Assembly (NCBI GenBank): GCA_025526995.1
Contig: JAHLKG010000021.1
Location: forward strand, 434,001-498,000
DNA length: 64,000 nt
Direction: 5' to 3'
From: Powellomyces hirtus
Lineage: Eukaryota > Chytridiomycota > Chytridiomycetes > Spizellomycetales > Powellomycetaceae
Part shown: piece by piece, positions 48,101 to 58,374 of the stretch
Position numbering within the stretch: the stretch's first letter is position 1
Layout of the letters: the number at the start of each line of letters is the position of its first letter
The notes under the pieces: model-generated
Databases searched by the model: none
The model's input: only the letters and a program-made list of their open reading frames with translations
What the model was told of the DNA's origin: nothing
Translations under genes and position numbers: made by a program

Positions 48101-50070
48101 GTGTTCTTGCAGAATTGTCACTTGGCGGCGTCCTGGATGAACAGATTGGAGGCGATCGTCAAAGAATTCTCGTTACTGGATTGCGAAATTCATGAGAACT
48201 TTAGGATGTTCCTATCTTCTATGCCTTCGAAGGTGTTCCCAATAGCGGTTTTACAAGACGGGGTGAAAGTCACGAACGAGCCGCCCAAAGGACTTCGCGC
48301 CAACATTGCTCGCAGCTTCGCCGACGTCTCTCGTGACTTGTTTGATGATCACCCGCCGCAGGGAGGGAAATTTCGAAAGCTTCTGTTTGGCGTCTGCTTC
48401 TTCAATGCCGTTATACAGGAGCGAAAAAAATATGGTCCCCTGGGATGGAACATCTTGTACGATTGGAGCAATTCTGATCTCGAAGTCTCAATGGTAATTC
48501 TGAAGAACATGCTCCAGGAATACAAGACGATACCTTGGGATGCTCTATCATACCTGACCGGCGAGATAACATTTGGAGGGCGCGTAACAGATGATTGGGA
48601 CAGACGCACATTACGCTCCATCCTGAATCGCTTCTACACACCCTCTATTTTGGACGACTCTTACAAGTTTTCACCATCCGGGGTATACTATGCTCCGCCT
48701 GACGGAGATCTATCAAGCTTTCGGGCATACATCGACAAACTGCCATTTACGGAAGAACCGTCCGTTTTTGGCATGCACGAGAATGCAGATATCAGTTTCC
48801 AGGTCCAGGAAACTCGTCGCTTGCTGCGATCAATTTTGGAGGTGCAGCCGAGGTTGGTCACTGCTAGTGGTGGGAGATCAAGTGAGGAGATAGTGACAGG
48901 ACTCGCAACCACCATCTTGGATGATTGGCCCGCCGTTCTGGTTCTGGAATTGCCACCTGAGCGACCGAAGTCGGCACGATTTACAGGAGCCGCGACTGGG
49001 TCTGTTGGCGGCGAAGATGGACCAAACCCCACTCTTCTAGAACTTTTCAAAAAGGATGAGACCGGACGAATGTTGAATTCTCTGAGCACTGTTTTGTCTC
49101 AGGAAGCAGCGCGGTTTAACAAGCTGAACAATATCGTAAGATCCTCCCTTAACAATCTGGTGAAAGCGGTGAAAGGCCTGGTGGTAATGAGCGCCGAATT
49201 GGAATTGGTATACAAAAGTTTATTAAACAACGAGGTATGTGGGGCTCAGAATGTTCATCCTTCAGCCCAGCGCTGACAATTGGCTGCATACTTAGGTACC
49301 GACAGCATGGTCCAGTCATGCCTACCCTTCTCTGAAACCTCTTGCGTCTTGGGTGAAGGATTTCCACAAACGCATGAGTTTCATCAAAGACTGGGCGGAT
49401 AACGGGCAGCCTCTTTCGTTTTGGCTGCCAGGATTCTTTTTCCCGCAGGGATTCCTTACTGGGGTGTTGCAGAACCATGCGCGACGGTATAATATACCGA
49501 TCGACACCTTGTCCTTTGCATACAAAGTCCTTGATTACGACGAAGGTGATCCCCGGGCATTGGCATCGGGGCCACCCGGCTCAGCAAACCCCGGTTCCCG
49601 AGCTACAACCACTAGAGGAAGTAATGGAACTGGCAGTGTCTCTGATCTGGACTCGCGGCCCGGAACAGCACTGTCGGATATAGACGGGGTGCTTGTCCAT
49701 GGACTTTACATGGAAGGAGCGAGATGGGATAGAGAGAAAAGACTATTACAGGACTCGTTCCCGATGGAGATGTTCTCGGTATGTGCTTCGGGCTTGGCTG
49801 CTGCTTCGATCAACGATAAGCGACTGACAGATGTATAACATTCACTTTTACTAGACCATGCCCCTTATCCGGTTCATCCCAACCCAGACGCCGCAAGCAG
49901 GGCCGACGCTTTACGTCTGCCCACTTTACAAAACCTCAGCACGCGCTGGAACTCTCTCCACCACTGGTCACTCGACCAATTTCGTTGTACCTCTGAACAT
50001 CCCCACGGACCGCGCCCCGGACTACTGGATATCTAAAGGCGTTGCACTTTTGTGCCAACTCAATGAGTAG
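36117..50070 (+). CDS. axonemal (inner-arm type) dynein heavy chain, ~4490 aa
   Basis: Motor subunit of the flagellar axoneme. Eight exons (36117-37028, 37092-39300, 39392-39950, 40017-41319, 41382-42111, 42174-49234, 49296-49778, 49855-50070) join in phase to 4,490 residues. Order: a disordered N-terminal 250 residues, tail (GVTHF...[15 protein letters not shown]), linker, and six AAA modules. P-loops: AAA1 [14 protein letters not shown] (~1776) with Walker [20 protein letters not shown]2 [11 protein letters not shown] (~2056), AAA3 [11 protein letters not shown] (~2398), AAA4 [12 protein letters not shown] (~2751). Then the stalk coiled coil (~2980-3300) with the microtubule-binding tip, AAA5-6, and a dynein C-terminal region with [13 protein letters not shown]. 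The AAA1 block and the short-tail length fit monomeric inner-arm chains (DNAH6/DNAH3/7/12 group) rather than cytoplasmic dynein. All ATP sites look intact. The start ([10 protein letters not shown]) is the first in-frame ATG, and an upstream exon is possible. Confidence 0.96.
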
Positions 50071-50197
50071 TTCGACGGTTGATAGAGATTTTGTATATGT
50101 ATCTTTCTTAATTTGAATCTCCTTACAATTGAGCCACCTTATTCGCGGCATGCTAAATTTGAGCCAGAGTGACCTTGCCAAACCAATGACATCGATG

Positions 50198-50557
50198 CTA
50201 TTGGAATCCTGAGGACTTCGTACTCAGCGTTATTCCTTACATTAGATCCTAACTTTAAATTTCCGCTCGTTACGCGTGACCGACATACCGGTGACGCAGT
50301 GATTCGAAATGGATCACGTGAGCAGAGCAAAAGGCTAGATATGTTCGTTTAACGAATGTTCATGTATAAGACCTTAAGAAATCGACATACACTCACATAC
50401 ATACATCTCCTTGCATTTAACAACGCTACATTGCTGTCAGCATTCACAAAAGTGCTCTGTGACCCCATACAAAGGCCAAACAAGCAGCCTGGTTTGAATA
50501 ATACCATTCTTCTGTATTTACCGATAAAGTACTGGTAAACTCTGATATCTCCAATAG
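50198..50557 (+). mobile_element. MITE-like element, copy 1
   Basis: 360 bp bounded by the inverted octamer CTATTGGA ... TCCAATAG. Internally it is recognisably similar to copy 3 (60842-61209): TTACATTAGATCCTAA, CGCGTGACC, GGATCACGTG and TTTACCGATAAAGTACTGG-type blocks occur in the same order. No ORF. Flanks do not show a clear duplication, suggesting an old insertion. Confidence 0.7.
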
Positions 50558-50718
50558 GTTATGAGACCTGTGAACACCGGCCAAATTCAAATCATTCTCC
50601 CTTTGTAAAACCTTGAGACTACAAGTTTTCCACCCCTTTCAAGTACCAAGAAACTACCGAGTACACCGCTGAAATGCAAAGGTCCTCCGTCTCAGGAATG
50701 CAAACCTGTGGATGAGCT

Positions 50719-51056
50719 CTATTGAATATATCGGCGATTCCAGTACTTTATCAGAAAGGCAGAGGATTGGGCAAAATTCAAATACTCTGCCTCTATTGCC
50801 TTCATAGAGGATTTACAGAGCTCTTCTGTGATGCAGGTGACAATGTAATGTTATGAGATGCACAGAGATGTATGTATGTGAATGTGTAAACTATGTTGTA
50901 AGTCTTAATGAGAAGGTATTGCTTGTTGAGTAAAACTATCTACTTTTTCTTCAATCACATGATCACACGTGATCCATATCAGCTTGTCACATTATTGGTA
51001 TGTTGGTCACGCGTTCTGCGCTGGGATTCCGAGTTAGGATCCAATGTAAAGACCAT
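50719..51056 (-). mobile_element. MITE-like element, copy 2, inverted and truncated by an LTR
   Basis: Begins with CTATTGAATATATCGGCG, the reverse complement of the family's 3' end, and runs in opposite orientation to copy 1 (CCAGTACTTTATCAGAAA ... GGTCACGCGTTCTG ... GAGTTAGGATCCAATGTAAA). It stops at 51056, where an LTR beginning TGTGAG starts, so its original end is presumably beyond the inserted retroelement and outside this window. Confidence 0.65.
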
Positions 51057-51270
51057 TGTGAGATGGCCATAAAGGCATATATACATACATCTCTTTTTCG
51101 GCTAGTAAAAAGCCATAACCTACATCAAGGCAGACGCGCCTCATAAGCGATTACCATAAGTCGCTCATAAGCGACCCCCGAAACTACCCCGCAGTTTCAT
51201 GATTGCCAAGAGATCATCTCCACATTACTATAGTTAGAAACCCATTTCTCTATATAAAGGGAAGGGAAAA
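51057..51270 (+). mobile_element. 5' LTR of Gypsy-3, first part
   Basis: The LTR starts TGTGAGATGG and, after removing the Copia insertion, ends GCACCTCACA at 63010, so its ends form the 6-bp inverted pair TGTGAG/CTCACA. A TATA box (CTATATAAAGG, 51250-51260) lies just before the break. The second part resumes at 62836 after the duplicated GAAAA. The joined LTR is about 384 bp and is followed directly by a primer-binding site at 63011. Confidence 0.75.
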
Positions 51271-51509
51271 TGTTGGTCTGAGAGTATCTGGGTAGATAGT
51301 TGAGGAAGCTTTAGGGTAGTTGACTGAGCAGAACAACAAAGTAACTTAATCCCGCTCTATTGGAGAAAAAGAGAAAAGTCCCGCCGATATATTAAGTATG
51401 GAAGGAAAACTACTTATATCGGAGTTGATCACGTGGGTTCACGTGATCGCGTGATATGCCCTGCGATGGCGCAGTTATGACTCGATGACAGAGTCTGTAC
51501 GTGCTAACA
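51271..51509 (-). repeat. Copia 3' LTR
   Basis: 239-bp LTR, near-identical to 62597-62835. Ends TG...CA. Contains a 22-bp perfect inverted repeat around CACGTG (51427-51448). Confidence 0.95.
51427..51448. promoter_or_regulatory. palindromic E-box pair in Copia LTR
   Basis: GATCACGTG and CACGTGATC flank GGTT, forming a perfect 22-bp palindrome with two CACGTG cores. The other LTR has the same element with one base changed (62753-62774). A bHLH-responsive promoter/enhancer of the element is the simple inference. Confidence 0.5.
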
Positions 51510-51518
51510 CCCCCACTC
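51510..51518 (-). other. Copia polypurine tract
   Basis: On the minus strand GAGTGGGGG directly abuts the 3' LTR start, the expected position and composition of the plus-strand primer site. Confidence 0.75.
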
Positions 51519-51626
51519 AGACCTGTCAGTCTGGCAGTGAGAGAGTTTCTCTATCTACTTTTACTACACAGCCCCACGCACCCCCCCCAAACAACCCCAT
51601 TTATTACATTGTTAAGAATACGAGGA

Positions 51627-52316
51627 ATGGCTAGGGTACGTCTATAAGATCCGCGCAAATGAGACGTAAGCTCTAACTATGTGCCGGTGTAGTTGTCAGG
51701 TTCGGGCAAAGCGAAGCAGACGGCGAGAAAGACGGGACCGCCGGTAACCGCTCCTGCGACGACCACAGCTCCTGCTGTGCCGTCGTCAGTGGTGCCCTCT
51801 GCGCCACAGGGAGGTGCACCCGCTGCGGGGTTGTCCCGAGCGGAGATTCGAACGATGTCAGCGGCGCATGCCCGACAGTTCCACCGCAAGGACCGTCAAG
51901 GGGTCCTTGAACGTCACATCGAGCAGGCGAAAGACCGGGTGAAAGACTGGGCGAGGTCTGGTACGCCTCTGGGTCGCGCACGGGCGACCGGGACGCTTGA
52001 TGGACTGAGGTCCATACTAGAGGACCGGCGGAGCCGGAAGCTGGCGGTTGGGAAGGGCAAGGATACGGCCCAGGCAAAGAAGAGGACTGCGGACAAGAAG
52101 TCTGCAGCGGAGGTGAAGAGGATGTGGGACATCCTGGAGCGTGAAGCTCCATATAATGATGAGGAAGAGGAGGAGGAGGAGGGGGCAGCCGAGGAGTTGG
52201 AGGGACCATCGGGTTCTTCAAGCCAACGCTCACCCTCAAGCGATGAGGATGATGGAGGAGGGGCAGGCCCATCCTCCTTGGGGGGCATTGCTTCGGGTTC
52301 CGCAATTGCGGTGTAG
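51627..52316 (+). CDS. antisense spliced gene inside Copia, histone-H3-tail-like N-terminus
   Basis: Proposed exon 1 is 51627-51635 (ATG GCT AGG), intron 51636-51692 (GTACGT ... branch-like CTAAC ... GTGTAG) and exon 2 51693-52316, giving 210 residues. Without splicing the frame has no ATG and is preceded by TAG, so the intron is what makes it a gene. The product starts MAR-LSGSGKA-KQTARKTG. KQTARKT equals residues 4-10 of histone H3 except Ser10 to Thr, and H3 also begins MAR. Then comes a Pro/Ala/Thr linker, a basic helical region (MSAAHARQFHRKDRQGVLER ... KGKDTAQAKKRTADKKSAAE), and an acidic tail (NDEEEEEEEGAAEE). It sits between pol and the 3' LTR on the strand opposite to gag-pol. No family recognised. 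Protein-like composition supports it; expression is unproven. Confidence 0.55.
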
Positions 52317-54810
52317 ATGCCAAGGTAAGCCAGTGTTGTGAGGAATGCTCCTGACATTCAGCGAGTAACACTTGGGTTTGGTGTGCTTCCATAGACGCGC
52401 CCTCATTGCGTATTTTCTCATCAAATATATGAGTCCCATTCGTAATCCTCAGGACAGTGTCTTTATGTTTGACAGTTGGGAAAGGCTTCGTAAAGATGTC
52501 CGCCAGTTGATCGTCCGTATTGGTGTCGATGATTTCGATAATTTGCTTTGCGAACGAATCGCGTAGAGCATGGTACCGAACGTCGATGTGTTTGGTGCGT
52601 TGGTTGATAGCCTTAGACTGGATCAAGGCCCCGGCGCTCTGATTATCGACATGTTGAGGGACCGGTCGAGATTTGTAATGCGGTTGAGGTCCCAAAACTT
52701 CCGCCAAGAGTTGGCGTAGCCATTTGGCTTCGTTGTGGCCGGTACTGGCAGCTATATACTCCGCTTTGGTCGTACTTTGGGCGGTGCACTTCTGCTTGCT
52801 GCTTTTCCACAGAACAGGAAACCCATTGTAAAGGGCCAAAATACCTGTAGTGGACGTCCGGTCGGTGAGTTCTCCTGCATAATCCGCATCCGTGAATACG
52901 CGTAAGCCACGCGGATCATTTTGTTCGGATGTGAACTTGAGGGCATAATCGCGGGTACCCTTCAGATAGCGGAAAATGCGCTTAACATTGTTCCAGTCGG
53001 AGTTGGTAGGTGCGGCCATGCGTCGCGCAACGTAACCGACTGCAGTGGCGATATCCCATTGCCATGTGATGGAGGCCCAAGTGAGGACCCCCACTGCTTC
53101 CTGATACATTTTCAGATTCGTGAATGGGGTCGAATCCTCCGGTTGTTGGTTACGCGCTGACACGGCGTACGGAGTGGAGACAGGGTGGCAGTCGCTCATG
53201 CCGAATTGTTCGAGAGCGTCGTTGATGTACTTGACATTTGAGATTTCGAGGGTACAAACAGGAGAGTCGAAGTCATATTTGTAGACGAGACCAAGGTGAC
53301 TGGTTACGCGACCTTGTTCCGTAAAGTTGAACTTCGAATGGAGCTCCATCTTGCTGTTCGCCAGAATCTTCGGGTCCTTCGCTGCAATAAGCAGATCGTT
53401 GACGAAGACGAGAATAAGAACCAAGTTGTCGTTCGACGGGGGTGTACGGTCGTCTGTCGCGTACTTGAAGAAGATACACGGGCATACAGAAACCGCTTCG
53501 TAGCCGAGCTTCAACAGTGCAGTCTTCAAGGTCTCATACCAAAGAAGAGGTGATTGCTTCAGGCCGTAGAGAGCTTTCAGTAGCTTCAGGACCCAATCGC
53601 CTTTGGGGTGATCCGGATCTTCGAATCCCTCAAACTGCTTGATATAGATATCCTTATCAATATCACTGTTAAGGAAGGCGGTGACAGCGTCCATAATGTG
53701 GATGTCCAGCCCGTGCTGGACACAATACGCCAAGAAGAGGCGTAGCGCTGTGAATGGTAGCGTTGGTGAGTATGTATCACCAAAGTCGCGACCGGGTTGT
53801 TGAGAGAAGCCTTGAGCTACTGCTCTGGCTTTGAACTTGTTAAAGGTGCCATCGGGATTGACCTTCGTTTGAGAGACCCATGTTGTGCCGATCACGCGCT
53901 TGTTACGTGGACGCTTAGTGAGTTTCCATGTACCGTTGTCGACCAGGGATTGGTACTCAATGCGTGCACCCTTGAGAAATTCCTCCTTCTGAGGGGTTTT
54001 CATCGCTTGCTTCCATGTCATGGCGTCTTTGTTGATCGTTGCTTGAGTCCGCGCGCGGGCGGCATATGCAGCGATGGGGTCATTTCGTCGTGTGCCGACA
54101 TCGTACGCTGCTACTCGATTCTCCCAGTCATCCAATGCTGTAGTATTGAGTAGTGAAAGTCGGGACTCCCAGGTAGGTTCTTGATATCCCTCCCACTTAA
54201 CCAAGTACTCTTTTGTGTGCACCTTACTGCGGCGCTCGTCGATAATCACCTCCACGGTGTATTCGACGTCATCCTCCTGACTCTCCTCATCTAGAAGGTC
54301 AAGATGTGCTGGATCCTGCCGATGTTTGGGTTCGAGTCCCAAGTCTTCTTTGAAGATCACGTCTCGTGACACTTCGACCTTGTCAGTGATAGGATCCCAA
54401 ACCAGATACCCCTTGGTACCTGAGGGTTGAGCATAGCCTACCAAATAAGCCTTCTTTGCTCGATTCCCCATTTTATCGCGTCCTTTGCTCGTTAGAACGG
54501 AATACGCCACGCAACCGATACGCCAAAGGTGGGCGACATCAGGACGCCGGCCAAATAGGATTTCATGCGGCGTCTTCTTGTTGATGCGGTTGTATGTAAG
54601 GGAATAGATGTATCCAGCCGCTACCAGTAGAGCAGGCCAGAATCTTCGGGGTAGTTTCGTATCCGCGAAGGTGGCGCGGACCCTGTCCAGCGCCGTGCGA
54701 TGCCATCGTTTGGCAATCCCGTTTTGCTGACTCGAATAGGCCGCGGACTTTTGGTGAGTGATACCATTCTTCAATAGGTACTCTAGAACCTCGCCAAAGT
54801 ATTCGGTGCC
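51673..54810 (-). pseudogene. Copia pol: integrase core end, chromodomain, reverse transcriptase, RNase H
   Basis: One open frame from just after a TGA at 54813-54811. Integrase continues (GTEYFGEVLEYL, KTPHEILFGRRPDV), then a chromodomain (see separate entry), then RVT_2 reverse transcriptase (GTTWVSQTKVNPDG, VTAFLNSDIDKDIYIKQ, ALYGLKQSPLLWYETL) and Ty1-type RNase H (RVFTDADYAGELTDRTSTTG, CTAQSTTKAEYIAASTG, DQLADIFTKPF) ending near 52,380. The remaining open frame down to 51673 is Pro/Ser-rich and is the antisense image of the plus-strand gene, so it is probably not Pol. Two catalytic residues are lost: the integrase Glu is Lys (54711-54709, NGIAKR) and the first Asp of the RT YVDD box is Asn (53400-53398, FVND). 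The copy should be inactive. Confidence 0.92.
54109..54273 (-). other. chromodomain within Copia Pol
   Basis: About 55 residues: VEYTVEVIIDERRS, then KEYLVKWEGYQEPTWE, then LSLLN..ALDDWENRV. This is the full chromodomain fold pattern (E-Y-x-V-E strand, K-W-x-G-Y strand, T-W-E turn, C-terminal helix). The three aromatic cage residues that bind methyl-lysine (Tyr, Trp, Tyr) are present. It lies after the integrase core and before RT, at the place where IN should end. Chromodomains are the hallmark of Ty3/Gypsy chromoviruses; finding one in a Copia-order Pol is unusual. Confidence 0.9.
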
Positions 54811-56858
54811 TCAATCCGTACGTAGGATCTTGATTTGTCGGTCAGTCTGTTTCTCAATCCACGCCTTGTAAATGAGAAACTTGTCGAGTATGACTGCTGA
54901 ATCCTTTGAAGGAATAGGGAAAACAGTCACGTATCTGGATGCGTGTTCAATGAACTCCAGCGAATAGCGTGATCCTTCGTAACCAGGGATGCGAAATGGT
55001 CCTTGTAGGTCTGAATGAATCAGCTCACAGATCTCCCTGGTTTCAACGTTACCAAGGGAGAATGGAAGACGAGCGGCTTTTCCTAACACGCAGGCTTCAC
55101 AATCTTTGAAGTCGCTTAGATCCCCCCTACGGACCAACCGTCCGTAACCGATGCCATCTTCTCCAGGACGTGTTTGCCAACGTGTCCAAGACGAGCATGA
55201 GCGAGTGTAGGAGAGACTTCAACAGTGCATGCTTCTGAATCTGACCACAGACTTTCAGACAGCAGCGTACCTTGCAGGTAATACGCGTTGTTGTGGCGTA
55301 CGCCTTTGGGGATTTCTTTGCCGTCTTGCGTGAAAATAACGTCTCCATTCGACTTGAAGAGCACGTCAATGCCTTGATCGTTGCATTTCGCTACCGATAC
55401 GAGATCTCGTCGTAGCCCTGGCACATGCAGGACTCCGTCCAACTCGAGCGGGTTCGGATAGTCGTTAACTTCTACTCGTACCGTACCTCGACCTGTAGAG
55501 GGTAGTGATGTTTTGTCAGCAAGCATAACAGCTCTGACATCACTGTACATGGTTGAGTGATCCAAGGTTGCTTTGTGAGGTGTCATGTGGTCCGTAGCGC
55601 CAGAGTCGATGAGGGCTTCATACGGTTGTTCTTGGCAGACCCAGACGTGTAATGCTTCCACAGCATTTGTGCTAACAGCACCATCAGACAACTGCTTCGT
55701 CTTGTTCTTCTCCATCTCGGATTTGAACTTCTTTAACACTTTGCACTCCTGTGTTCGGTGTTTGGGGTCTCCACAGGCCCAACAACCCGACTTTTGGGTT
55801 TGGCCTTTGTTTGATGGAGTAGATTCCTTGTCCTTCTTGCCGTTCGTTGACTTCTCCCCGTGGTTCTTGCTACCCTTTTGTTTCTTAGAGGCGTCAGTGT
55901 GTGCGGCACCTGGTCGCGTATCCGTTGAGGTCCCGCTAGGTTTCTTAGCCATGTTGGCGGCGATCGTGGATGCAGCGGCCTGTAAACTGCTCAAATCAGT
56001 TATGTTTTCTTCATTAGCATGAACCAAGGCCGCAAGGTCTGGTGTTAGCGCGTTGATGAAGTAATCCTGAAGGACGTAATCCGGTGTCTTCGGCAGAGAG
56101 AATGCCAGCATGTTGAACTGAGTGATGTACTCATCCATGCGGCCTTTGGGATGCAATTCCCGTAATTTCTGCAGCAAATCCCTAGTGTGGTTTCGTGGCG
56201 CAAACCGCACCAGAAGGGCGGACCTAAGACCGGTGTTGGTTCTTCCTGAATCAACGTCTTCAAAGTCATGCCACGTCGTAATTTCGTTCCTTTTACTTGG
56301 TGAGAGCGACTGCCACCAAGTCTATGCCCATCCTGTGAGTTTCGTAGCCACAAAATCCACGAGAAACTCGGGCGGAACCATTTCGTACTTCACAACTGTC
56401 TCAATCTTGTCGATGAACATTCGAAGTTTGACCATATTGGCTTCCCCGTTGTAAGATCCAATATCTTTCAGCGTTCCATCCACGAAAGCCTTCGCACCTC
56501 GACTGTCGAAGATTTTGGTCGTCACGCTGTGTAAGCTCGATGTCGGTGATGTAGGGCGGCGTTCGAATGGAGAACGTTGGTATTCCTGTTGAGCTCCAAT
56601 CTCCTGATTGTACTCTGTCCACGGTGCAGCGAACCCGTCGTTGCGAGTGGGTGATGGTGTGCGTACGGGCCGTTGCGCCGTACGTACCTGAGGGTTGACC
56701 GGGATATTCACATCCTGATCCATGCGCCATTTCATTTGGAGCATTTCCGTTAGTTGGGCTAGAGAATTCTCAAGCCGATCTATCCTATCCACGTCCGCCT
56801 AGCGCGGGCGGACATGCACGGTGTTCGCTGATTCCCCACTTGGGAATGCCGCTGGAGT
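54811..56858 (-). pseudogene. Copia gag C-terminal part, protease, integrase N-terminal part
   Basis: Gag continues from the Gypsy-1 junction through a coiled-coil-like DRIDRLENSLAQLTEMLQ region, then an in-frame TAG (56324-56322), the capsid part (DLLQKLRELHPKGRMDEYI), zinc knuckle CWACGDPKHRTQEC, aspartic protease LIDSGATDHM and pre-integrase LAHARLGHVGKHVLEKM. A 1-nt deletion near 55,130 shifts the frame to the integrase zinc site (DCEACVLGKA) and core start (ELIHSDLQGPF), ending RTD then TGA (54813-54811). Except for the two stops and the indel, it is one gag-pol frame. A further TAG lies just upstream of 56,800. Confidence 0.9.
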
Positions 56859-56863
56859 ACTGT

Positions 56864-57138
56864 TGTAATGAGGCGTGGCTCACCAGCCTAAGCCTAGACA
56901 CGCGTCGGGAAGGGTCCTGCACGAGATGGATGCTAGCGTCAGCATCCCGAAGGGTACTAGACCTCAGGGATGGCCACGGATGGCCATCACGTGACCAGGG
57001 CCGCTCCGCGGCCTAGAAGAAAAGTAGGAATGCTCCAACAAGGGCGCATTCAAGACTTAGAGATCTTACAGTAGAATTAGACATAGGGAATTCCCGAATA
57101 GAAGACTAGACTCTGGCAACGGACCTAGTATTATTACA
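56864..57138 (+). repeat. Gypsy-1 5' LTR
   Basis: Starts TGTAATGAGG, ends TATTATTACA. Differs from the 61973-62247 LTR by about five to seven substitutions and no indels. Contains TCACGTGA at 56987-56994. Confidence 0.95.
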
Positions 57139-57150
57139 TGGTAGCACCAC
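57139..57150 (+). other. Gypsy-1 primer-binding site
   Basis: TGGTAGCACCAC directly follows the LTR. It complements the CCA-bearing 3' end expected for initiator tRNA-Met (GGTGCTACCA). Confidence 0.75.
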
Positions 57151-57166
57151 CCCGTAGACGACAACA

Positions 57167-58374
57167 ATGGCACGTAGCACCAGGAACAGCCCAATGGCAG
57201 TAGGAGAACCCGAAGTTGACACACCGACCGACAACCCCGTCGCAATGTTAGCTGCACAATTGGCGGAGACCCAACGCCTACTGCAGGAACAGATCGCAAT
57301 GGGAGAGGCCCGCTTCGAGGCCCTTCTCTCAAGGATTCCGACTCCAGTCCAACCAGCGGTTGCAACACCGCACGTCGACATCATCCTGGAGGAAGAAAAC
57401 CGCGTACGAATGCAAGCTGAGAAGGAACGCCGCGAGAACCTTCGCAAGCAGCTGACACACTTCAACGGAAAAGGGAACAGTGAAGAAATGGTGTCAAAGG
57501 TCGATGAGTTCCTGAAGGTCCACACGCGCTACCTTGAGGCAACCGACTTCAGGATGGACCACCGGGACGTCGACCACATCTCGGGGTACCTCAAGGAAAC
57601 CACCGACAAATGGTGGCAAATGCTCAGAGATGCCGGCGACCAGCCCACGACATTGGAAGAATTCCCGAGGATCCTCCGCATCCGCTTCTACCCGCCAACT
57701 TACAAAACACCACAGAAGCAAAGATGAAGCGGTTGGTTTTCACCAATAGCATATCGGAGTATATCGCCAAGTTCAATACCCTTCGGGCCCAGATCGCGAC
57801 GCTTGACGACAAGGAGCGGCTTACCCCAAGGCAAAAACGTGACTATTTCTTGACGGGATTCTCGACCAACCATGTCGGCCAGCGCATTCGGGACCACTGC
57901 TATGCCGCAATCATGAGGAATAATGGCGCCGAGATCCCGATCACCGAGCTACAGAATGAAGCTCTACTATGCTACAGGATTCGAGGCTATGCGGACGATG
58001 TCACGCAGGTAACCCGACGGGAGGAGACGTCAGTACGCTGCAGTCCAGCCGGCTCAGGTACATCGAGGGAACTATCAAGCACGAGAAAGGGGACGCCACA
58101 CCCCCTATGGCTCAGGTCGTCCCACACGCGGTATGGACAACTACCAAGGGATTTCACGCCGTGAGCGCACCATCTACGACGAACGCCGTGAGCGCAACGA
58201 ATGTTTCAACTGCGGGGGCAAGGGGCATTACGCCCGTGGGTGCTCAGCAAGTAAAGGTAAAACCGGTGAGCACAGGACGTTCGCCGCCCCTGTAGAGATC
58301 ACCGAAGGGTCCGGAGATGAGGCGGCCAGCAACGGGGGCTCAGTCAACAGCTCGGATTTTCGCCCCGGGTGCTG
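57167..58374 (+). pseudogene. Gypsy-1 gag
   Basis: Begins ATG 57167 (MARSTRNSPMAVGEPEVDTP), with a coiled-coil segment (LAAQLAETQRLLQEQIAMGE), the retrotrans_gag capsid core (ISGYLKETTDKWWQML ... EEFPRILRIRFYPP), a frame change near 57,700, then ISEYIAKFNTLRAQIATLDD, a second frame change near 58,020, and a CCHC knuckle CFNCGGKGHYARGC. The frameshifts make it non-functional. Confidence 0.9.

Noticed and set aside
51673..52380. Long Pro/Ser-rich extension of Copia Pol after RNase H on the minus strand
   Set aside because: It is the antisense image of the plus-strand gene at 51627-52316, which has better composition and its own splice signals. Real Copia Pol ends soon after the FTKPF motif.
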